Both the position numbers and the translations under genes were made by a program. 9,714 nucleotides of DNA, from positions 1 through 9,714 of the forward strand of contig JAGAEH010000084.1 in assembly GCA_017613225.1 (NCBI GenBank). Direction: 5' to 3'. The stretch is from Lachnospiraceae bacterium. GTDB lineage: Bacteria > Bacillota > Clostridia > Lachnospirales > Lachnospiraceae. The notes under the pieces are model-generated. The model had not been told where the DNA came from. It was given only the letters and a program-made list of their open reading frames with translations, and made no database searches. Of the stretch, positions 5,084 through 9,714 are shown one piece after another (the stretch's first letter is position 1; each line of letters begins with the position of its first letter).

Positions 5084-5758
5084 ATGGACACCTATAAGAT
5101 ACTGATCGTGGACGATGAAGAGCGCATGCGCAAACTGCTGCGGGACTTTTTAGTCAAGAGCAATTACCGTGTGGTGGAAGCCGCGGACGGAGAGCTGGCT
5201 CTTACCGCATTCTATAACGACAACAGCATCGATCTGATCATCCTGGACGTGATGATGCCCAAGATGGACGGCTGGGAGGTGCTGGAGGCCATCCGGAAAT
5301 TCTCCAAAGTGCCGGTGATCATGCTGACGGCCCGGGCGGAAGAGCGGGACGAACTGAAGGGCTTTGCCCTGGGCGTGGACGAGTACATCACCAAGCCCTT
5401 CTCCCCGCGGATCCTGGTGGCCAGGGTGGAGGCCCTGCTGCGCCGCACGAAGGACCAGAAGCCGGAGATCCTGAACATCGGCGGCATCGAGGTCAACAAG
5501 GCTGCCCACACCGTCACCATCGACGGCGAGCCCGTGGACCTGTCCTTCAAGGAGTTCGAACTCCTCACCTATTTCATTGAAAACAAGGGCCTGGCGCTCA
5601 GCCGCGAGACCATCTTGAACAACGTCTGGAACTACAACTATTACGGCGACGCCCGCACCATCGACACCCACGTGAAAAAGCTGCGGAGCAAGCTGGGTGA
5701 AAAGGGCGACTACATCAAGACCATCTGGGGCATGGGCTATAAGTTCGAGGTGGAATGA
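5084..5758 (+). CDS. OmpR/PhoB-family DNA-binding response regulator
   Basis: 224 residues. The receiver domain (1-120) has the full phosphorylation set: Asp10 and Asp11, phospho-acceptor Asp55 (ILDVMMPKMDG), Thr82 (MLTAR) and Lys104 (ITKPFSP). The winged-helix effector domain (about 128-223) shows DLSFKEFELLTYFIENKG, SRETILNNVWNYNYYGDARTIDTHVKKLRSKLG and IKTIWGMGYKFE, all standard for the OmpR family. It is phosphorylated by the kinase encoded immediately downstream and controls unknown targets. The ATG has GGAGG 5 nt upstream. Its stop overlaps the kinase start (ATGA), indicating translational coupling. The class is certain; the specific system is not recognisable from sequence. Confidence 0.97.
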   Translation: MDTYKILIVDDEERMRKLLRDFLVKSNYRVVEAADGELALTAFYNDNSIDLIILDVMMPKMDGWEVLEAIRKFSKVPVIMLTARAEERDELKGFALGVDEYITKPFSPRILVARVEALLRRTKDQKPEILNIGGIEVNKAAHTVTIDGEPVDLSFKEFELLTYFIENKGLALSRETILNNVWNYNYYGDARTIDTHVKKLRSKLGEKGDYIKTIWGMGYKFEVE

Positions 5759-7263
5759 TGAAGCATTCGGTCCGTCTGCAACATACGCTGCTGCTGGCGG
5801 GAATGCTGGCATCCATCACCCTGCTGCTGTTCCTGGTCATCACCTTCGGCCTGGAACCTTACGCGGTGCGCAACAAGCGGGATGACGTGAAGACGGCGAT
5901 CCCGCTGGTCATCGGGTACATCAATCACCAGGACACCGGCGCGGAACAGCGGCTGAACATGATGGCCGCCAAAGGAAACCTGGGCATAGGCATCTATGAC
6001 CTGACTTCCTACGCGCCTCACAGCGTCTATTCCAGCAACTACAACCTGGATACCGTTACCAATCGTTTCAAAAGCTACATGATGGGAGAGTCCATCGTGG
6101 CGGATGAGATCTTTGAGCGCACCGACGACTACGTGCTCTACCGCATCTTCGACAACCGCATGAGCGGCGATCAGATCGAGTGCATGGGCGTCTATAACCG
6201 CCACGCCTATTTCATCACCACTTCCATGGCCGGCGTACAGGCCAGCGTCGGCATCACCGGCAATTTCCTTCTGATGGTGGGCGGCGCCGGACTGATCCTG
6301 GGCGCCGTGCTGATCTATGCCCTTTCCAAGCGATTTACCGCACCCATCGTATCCCTTGCAAAACTGTCGGAGCAGATCTCCGACCTGGATTTTTCGGGCA
6401 AGTATGAAGGCAGGGAAGAAAACGAAATAGGCACCCTGGGCAATAACATGAACTTGATGTCGGAGCGGCTGAGCAGCACCATCACGGAGCTGCGCCAGGC
6501 CAATTCCCAGCTGGAGAAGGACATCGAGGAAAAGAATAAGATCGATGAGAACCGCAGGGAACTGATCGCCAACATCTCCCATGAACTGAAGACCCCCATC
6601 GCCCTGATCCAGGGCTTTTCGGAGGGACTGAAGGACGGGATCGCGGACGGCGACAAAGAAAACATGGATTATTACTGCGACGTGATCATCGACGAGGCGG
6701 AGAAGATGAACCGCCTGGTGAAGCGCCTGCTGGCTCTGGACGAGATCGAGTCCGGCATCTCCAAGCCGGAGATGGTGGAATTCAACCTGATCGACGTGAT
6801 CAAGGGCGTGATGCAGGCTTCCGCCATGCTTTCCAGGGATAAGGGAGTGTCCGTGAAGCTTCTGGCGCCGGAACAGCTTATGGTGGAAGCGGACGAGTTC
6901 ATGATCGAAGAGGTGATCCAGAACCTTCTCTCCAACGCCTGCCACTACGTTTCCAGCCCCGGCGAGATCACCGTCAGGGCCTGGCTCACGCCGGAGCAGA
7001 TGGCCCATGTGGCGATCCACAATACCGGGGAGGAGATCCCGGAAGAAGCCCTGTCCAGGCTGTGGGAGAAGTTCTACAAGGTCGACAAGGCCCGTACCCG
7101 TTCCTATGGCGGGAGCGGAATCGGCTTATCCATCGTAAAGGGGATCATCACAAGGCACGAAGGCGCCTGCGGGGTGATCAATACCGGAGACGGCGTGGAA
7201 TTCTGGTTCGAGATCAGAGCTCTTCCAGATCGATCTCCCGAGAGCGGAAGAAGCGAAGAGTAA
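5755..7263 (+). CDS. Membrane sensor histidine kinase
   Basis: 502 residues. TM1 lies at about 11-33, then an extracellular sensor of about 130 residues (no named domain recognised), TM2 about 170-190, HAMP linker (about 190-240), coiled coil (about 243-266), and a dimerisation/phosphotransfer domain with His276 in NISHELKTPIALIQGFSEG. The ATPase domain has the N-box EEVIQNLLSNACHYV (385-399), the G1-like NTGEEIPEE (423-431), the F-box WEKFYKVDKART and the G2-box YGGSGIGLSIVKGI (451-464). In G1, Asn423 and Glu replace the common DxGxG residues, as in several VanS/VncS-like kinases. It overlaps the regulator gene by 4 nt (ATGA), so the two form a two-component pair. The last 14 residues (ALPDRSPESGRSEE) extend beyond the catalytic fold and are encoded in the 50-bp overlap with the convergent gene. 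Confidence 0.96.
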   Translation: MMKHSVRLQHTLLLAGMLASITLLLFLVITFGLEPYAVRNKRDDVKTAIPLVIGYINHQDTGAEQRLNMMAAKGNLGIGIYDLTSYAPHSVYSSNYNLDTVTNRFKSYMMGESIVADEIFERTDDYVLYRIFDNRMSGDQIECMGVYNRHAYFITTSMAGVQASVGITGNFLLMVGGAGLILGAVLIYALSKRFTAPIVSLAKLSEQISDLDFSGKYEGREENEIGTLGNNMNLMSERLSSTITELRQANSQLEKDIEEKNKIDENRRELIANISHELKTPIALIQGFSEGLKDGIADGDKENMDYYCDVIIDEAEKMNRLVKRLLALDEIESGISKPEMVEFNLIDVIKGVMQASAMLSRDKGVSVKLLAPEQLMVEADEFMIEEVIQNLLSNACHYVSSPGEITVRAWLTPEQMAHVAIHNTGEEIPEEALSRLWEKFYKVDKARTRSYGGSGIGLSIVKGIITRHEGACGVINTGDGVEFWFEIRALPDRSPESGRSEE

Positions 7264-7681
7264 GACGGTCCCAGGCTTCGTTGATCCGGCGCATCACCGA
7301 AAAATCAGAGACGGCGGTGCCGGTGGTGAGAGTGAAGGCATCCTCCTCGAAGCGGATGTTCATGTACATTCCGCTGACGGCGGAGGCGTCCAGGCTCTGA
7401 TCGATGCTGGCCAGGGTACGGGCAAGGTTTTCCGGCGAAAGCTTCAGCACGATGTGGAAGCTCCTGGGCAGTTCCTTTCCCTTGATGAGCTGGGTGCAGA
7501 TTCCCCGGACGGCGCCCCAGGCCACGGAGGCCGCGCCTTCTTCCGAAGTGTAAGACCCGTCGATGGAGACGGTATAGGGGACGTTGAAGACAGCCTCCGA
7601 CAGAAGAAAACGGTCGAAGGTATCCGAGAGGAACAGCTGTCCCGCAAAGTCCTTGTTGGAAGTGATCTTATAAGCTATCAT
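7214..7681 (-). CDS. DUF5721-type protein of unknown function
   Basis: 155 residues beginning MIAYKITSNKDF and ending RSREIDLEEL, with no signal peptide, membrane segment or cysteine-rich motif. Several stretches fit a small cytosolic family annotated as DUF5721 in Lachnospiraceae, as I recall it: start MIA.KIT...F, LLSEAVF, LSPENLARTLA, SGMYMNIRFEEDAFTLTTGT and the C-terminal AWDRLTLRFF. The open frame extends further upstream, but that part is low-complexity (SPAAAGIPPGG, Arg/Ser/Pro-rich) and runs into queH, so the start at 7681 is preferred. No Shine-Dalgarno lies before this ATG. A promoter 6 nt away suggests a leaderless message. The gene is convergent with the kinase gene (50-bp overlap) and divergent from queH. 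Function unknown. Confidence 0.82.
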   Translation of the reverse strand: MIAYKITSNKDFAGQLFLSDTFDRFLLSEAVFNVPYTVSIDGSYTSEEGAASVAWGAVRGICTQLIKGKELPRSFHIVLKLSPENLARTLASIDQSLDASAVSGMYMNIRFEEDAFTLTTGTAVSDFSVMRRINEAWDRLTLRFFRSREIDLEEL

Positions 7682-7687
7682 AGTCCG

Positions 7688-7716
7688 AGTATAATCACCG
7701 GGGGAAGGATGGTCAA
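7688..7716 (-). promoter_or_regulatory. Promoter of the DUF5721 gene, predicting a leaderless transcript
   Basis: On the minus strand TTGACC (7716-7711, 5 of 6), 17-bp spacer, TATACT (7693-7688, 5 of 6). Only 6 nt separate the -10 from the ATG at 7681, so initiation at the usual distance falls on the A of the start codon. No ribosome binding site is present, which agrees with this. Confidence 0.65.
7690..7695 (+). promoter_or_regulatory. Plus-strand -10 of queH overlapping the opposing -10
   Basis: TATAAT is a perfect -10 on the plus strand and shares four bases (TATA) with the minus-strand TATACT. At 17-bp spacing the -35 is poor (CTTATA). Start near 7702 would leave a leader of about 18 nt containing AAGGATG (7705-7711), 8 nt before the queH ATG. 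Confidence 0.45.
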
Positions 7717-7719
7717 GAC

Positions 7720-8286
7720 ATGAACGAGAAACCGAAGATCCTTTTGCACAGCTGCTGCGGCCCCTGTTCCACTGCCGTAGTGATCCAGCTGGCGCAGGAC
7801 TATCAGGTGACGGTATTCTTTTATAATCCGAACATCGGCCCCCGGGAGGAATACCTGCTGCGGCTGGAGAATCAGAAGAAGTTTTTAAAGGAATATGATC
7901 CGGACGGGACAAAAGGCATCGGCTTCATCGAAGGCGATTATGATGACGAACGGTTTTATGAGGCGGTAAGGGGCCTGGCAGAGGAAAAGGAAGGCGGCGC
8001 CCGCTGCATAGAATGCTTCCGGCTGCGGCTTTCCCGCACGGCGGAGCTGGCCGCGGAACTGGGCTTTGACCTTTTTACCACCACGCTGACGGTGAGCCCC
8101 CACAAGAACGCCGAACTGATCAATGCCATCGGCGAGGAACTGGCCCAGGCCTGCGGCGTCCCCTGGCTGAACTCCAACTTTAAAAAGAAAGACGGATACC
8201 TGCGTTCCATCAGGCTTTCGAAAGAATACGGCCTTTACAGACAGAATTATTGCGGTTGCATATTTTCTATGAACGATATAAAATAA
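7720..8286 (+). CDS. queH: Epoxyqueuosine reductase QueH
   Basis: 188 residues, a complete member of the QueH (formerly DUF208) family. QueH catalyses the last step of queuosine biosynthesis, reducing epoxyqueuosine to queuosine in the wobble position of GUN-anticodon tRNAs; it is the non-cobalamin alternative to QueG. Diagnostic motifs are HSCCGPC (10-16), YNPNIGPREEY (35-45), RCIECFRLRL (95-104), TTTLTVSPHKN (120-130) and the C-terminal YCGCIFS (177-183). The conserved cysteines (12, 13, 96, 99, 178, 180) are candidate ligands or redox partners for its iron-sulfur and iron site; exact roles are from family knowledge. The ATG follows AAGGATG by 8 nt. It sits alone rather than with other queuosine genes, 38 bp from the divergent DUF5721 gene and 49 bp before ackA. 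Confidence 0.95.
   Translation: MNEKPKILLHSCCGPCSTAVVIQLAQDYQVTVFFYNPNIGPREEYLLRLENQKKFLKEYDPDGTKGIGFIEGDYDDERFYEAVRGLAEEKEGGARCIECFRLRLSRTAELAAELGFDLFTTTLTVSPHKNAELINAIGEELAQACGVPWLNSNFKKKDGYLRSIRLSKEYGLYRQNYCGCIFSMNDIK
8256..8284 (+). promoter_or_regulatory. Possible weak promoter for ackA inside the queH 3' end
   Basis: TTGCAT (8256-8261, 3 of 6), 17-bp spacer, TAAAAT (8279-8284, 5 of 6). It would give a leader of about 45 nt for ackA. The 49-bp gap itself holds only a small TGTTG/CAACA hairpin and the AGGAGG site. Read-through from queH is the alternative. Confidence 0.3.
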
Positions 8287-8335
8287 ATAAGGTTAAACCA
8301 CTGTTGAAAAACAACACACAGGAGGATCGTAAAGA

Positions 8336-9523
8336 ATGAAGGTTTTGGTTATTAACTGCGGCAGCTCGTCCTTAAAGTATCAGCTGATCGATTCCGTAAC
8401 GGAAGAGATGGAAGCGAAGGGACTCTGCGAGCGTATCGGCATCGACGGAAGACTGACCCATCAGACCACAGGCAAGGATAAGTACGTCGTTGAAAGCCCC
8501 ATGCCCGACCATAAGGCGGCCATGAAGCTGGTCATGGAAGCCCTGCTTGACGCGGATCACGGCGTCATCGGCAGCACCGACGAGATCGGCGCCATCGGCC
8601 ATCGTGTCCTGCACGGCGGCCCTACGCTGACCACCCCCATGCTGGTGGACCAGCATGTGAAGGACGTCATCCGCGACTGCTTCGACCTGGGCCCGCTGCA
8701 CAACCCCGCGAACCTGATGGGCATCGAGGCCTGCGAAGACGCCATGCCCGGCAAACCCAACGTGGTGGTCTTCGATACCACCTTCGGCATGGCCATGGAA
8801 GAGAAGGCCTATCTCTATGCGATCCCTTACGAATATTATGAAAAGTACGGCGTACGCCGCTACGGCTTCCACGGCACCAGCCACATGTTCGTCTCCCGCG
8901 AAGCCATCAAGTTCGGCGGCCTGAAGCCCGACGCGAAGGTCATCGTCTGCCACCTGGGCAACGGCGCCTCCATTTCCGCCTCCATCGGCGGCAAGTGCGT
9001 GGACACCAGCATGGGCCTGACACCACTGGAAGGCCTGATCATGGGCACCCGCAGCGGCGACGTGGATCCCGCCGTCGTGCAGTACATCTGCAACAAGGAG
9101 CACCGTGACGTGAACGACGTGCTGAACATTCTGAACAAGAAGTCCGGCATGCTGGGCATGAGCGGTGTTTCCAGCGACTTCCGCGACGTGGAAGCCGCCC
9201 GCCAGGAAGGCAGCCACCGCTCCGAAGTGGCCCTGGAGGCCTTCCGCTACCGCGTAGCGAAGTACATCGGCGCCTACACTGCCGCCATGAACGGCGTGGA
9301 TGCCATCGCTTTCACCGCCGGCGTAGGCGAGAACGACAAGAACGCCCGCAAGCTGATCTGCGATTATCTGGGTTACCTGGGCGTCGTCATCGATGATGAG
9401 GCCAACAACGTCCGCGGCAAGAACGCCGTCATCTCCGCGCCGGAGAGCAAGGTTAAGGTCATGCTGATCCCCACCAACGAGGAGCTGGCCATCGCCCGCG
9501 AGACCGTGGCTCTGGCGCAGTAA
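8336..9523 (+). CDS. ackA: Acetate kinase
   Basis: 395 residues, full length for the family. It catalyses acetyl phosphate + ADP to acetate + ATP, the substrate-level phosphorylation step of fermentative acetate production, in the cytoplasm. The active-site residues are present: Asn7 in VINCGSSSLK, Arg90 in IGHRVLHGG, catalytic Asp147 in VFDTTFG, His179 in GFHGTSH, the HLGNGASIS phosphate loop (206-214), Arg239 in MGTRSGDVDPA, the ATP-site AGVGEN (328-333) and Glu382 in PTNEEL. The ATG follows AGGAGG by 10 nt. The usual partner pta (phosphotransacetylase) is not adjacent: upstream is queH and downstream a terminator. Codon use is strongly C/G-ending, as expected for a highly expressed gene here. 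Confidence 0.98.
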   Translation: MKVLVINCGSSSLKYQLIDSVTEEMEAKGLCERIGIDGRLTHQTTGKDKYVVESPMPDHKAAMKLVMEALLDADHGVIGSTDEIGAIGHRVLHGGPTLTTPMLVDQHVKDVIRDCFDLGPLHNPANLMGIEACEDAMPGKPNVVVFDTTFGMAMEEKAYLYAIPYEYYEKYGVRRYGFHGTSHMFVSREAIKFGGLKPDAKVIVCHLGNGASISASIGGKCVDTSMGLTPLEGLIMGTRSGDVDPAVVQYICNKEHRDVNDVLNILNKKSGMLGMSGVSSDFRDVEAARQEGSHRSEVALEAFRYRVAKYIGAYTAAMNGVDAIAFTAGVGENDKNARKLICDYLGYLGVVIDDEANNVRGKNAVISAPESKVKVMLIPTNEELAIARETVALAQ

Positions 9524-9539
9524 GCATCTGTTTTAAAAG

Positions 9540-9578
9540 AAAGATCCGGCAGGGGCTGAAACTCTGCCGGATCTTTTT
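9540..9578 (+). terminator. Rho-independent terminator of ackA
   Basis: AAAGATCCGGCAG (9540-9552) and CTGCCGGATCTTT (9564-9576) form a perfect 13-bp stem with an 11-nt loop, ending in a TTTTT run (9574-9578), 16 bp after the ackA stop codon. It is the strongest terminator in the window. Confidence 0.95.
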
Positions 9579-9651
9579 GTAACACATTCAAACTCGAAGT
9601 GTATATATGGACAGAAGAAATTATTACCCATAAGACAAGGAGGGATTAAAA

Positions 9652-9714
9652 ATGACATCAACAGAAAAAAAGATCATATTGTTATTTTCCATAGTGGTGA
9701 TTGTTTTGATAACA
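9652..9714 (+). CDS. Start of an unknown membrane-anchored or secreted protein (partial)
   Basis: Only the first 21 residues are inside the window: a short polar start (MTSTEKK) followed by IILLFSIVVIVLIT, a hydrophobic segment that fits a signal anchor or uncleaved signal peptide. The start is supported by AAGGAGGG (from 9638), 6 nt before the ATG. Codon use (ATA, TTA, TTG, AAA) is AT-rich, unlike the GC-rich ackA just upstream. The 72-bp gap after the ackA terminator contains TATATA (9602-9607) with only a poor -35. No function can be assigned. Confidence 0.7.
   Translation, partial: MTSTEKKIILLFSIVVIVLIT

Noticed and set aside
5737..7020. Long minus-strand open frame opposite the kinase gene (427 codons)
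   Set aside because: His/Gly/Asp-rich repetitive composition with no motif, no RBS, and fully antisense to a complete histidine kinase.
7682..7912. 77-codon upstream extension of the DUF5721 frame
   Set aside because: Low-complexity Ser/Pro/Arg-rich sequence antisense to the queH start; the family N-terminus begins at 7681 where a promoter also points.
8372..9217. Minus-strand open frame opposite ackA (281 codons)
   Set aside because: Shadow of the strongly biased ackA codons; Ala/His/Val-rich with no recognisable family.
9540..9578. Bidirectional function of the ackA terminator
   Set aside because: There is no U-run in the minus direction and no minus-strand gene to the right that is visible.
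1..9714. CRISPR array, tRNA, rRNA, insertion sequence or attachment site
   Set aside because: No spaced direct repeats, no tRNA-like folds, no transposase or integrase motifs, and no terminal repeats were found when reading both strands.

Overview
The window looks like chromosome of a moderately GC-rich anaerobic Firmicute (Clostridia, most likely Lachnospiraceae or a close relative). The reasons are AGGAGG-type ribosome binding sites, TTGACA/TATAAT promoters with 17-bp spacers, a Gram-positive (DinR-type) LexA box at recA, a DUF5721-type protein that I associate with Lachnospiraceae, a QueH-type queuosine enzyme and acetate kinase. The taxonomic call is inference. There is no phage, transposon, CRISPR array, rRNA or tRNA. 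Coding density is high and most of the window is housekeeping.

Left part (1-2900, minus strand): a purine salvage and uptake operon read right to left. Xanthine phosphoribosyltransferase (xpt) is followed by a BMP-family nucleoside/purine-binding lipoprotein and an ABC ATPase cut by the window edge. The genes belong together by function: the lipoprotein and ATPase import a purine compound and Xpt traps the base as a nucleotide. A near-consensus promoter precedes xpt, with an inverted repeat across the predicted transcription start. No purine riboswitch is visible. Three consecutive hairpins lie between the lipoprotein and ATPase genes and could lower ATPase expression or protect the upstream message.

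Middle (2865-4962, minus strand): recA, with its own terminator, a perfect consensus promoter and a LexA box just after the -10. Upstream of recA is a rhomboid-fold membrane protein that lacks recognisable catalytic residues and carries a C-terminal four-cysteine zinc ribbon. It has its own perfect consensus promoter.

Right part (5040-9714): an OmpR-type response regulator and its histidine kinase (4-nt overlap) on the plus strand; a convergent DUF5721 gene on the minus strand that overlaps the kinase gene's 3' end by 50 bp; divergently from it, queH (epoxyqueuosine reductase); then ackA with a strong terminator; and finally the first 21 codons of an AT-rich, membrane-anchored unknown protein.

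The most unusual local structure is the 38-bp gap between the DUF5721 gene and queH. It appears to hold overlapping -10 elements on opposite strands, and the DUF5721 promoter places transcription start on the A of its ATG, which predicts a leaderless mRNA. I do not see a convincing wholly new multi-gene system here. The better leads are small: this bidirectional/leaderless promoter, the zinc-ribbon rhomboid pseudoprotease, the hairpin cluster and the candidate xpt operator.
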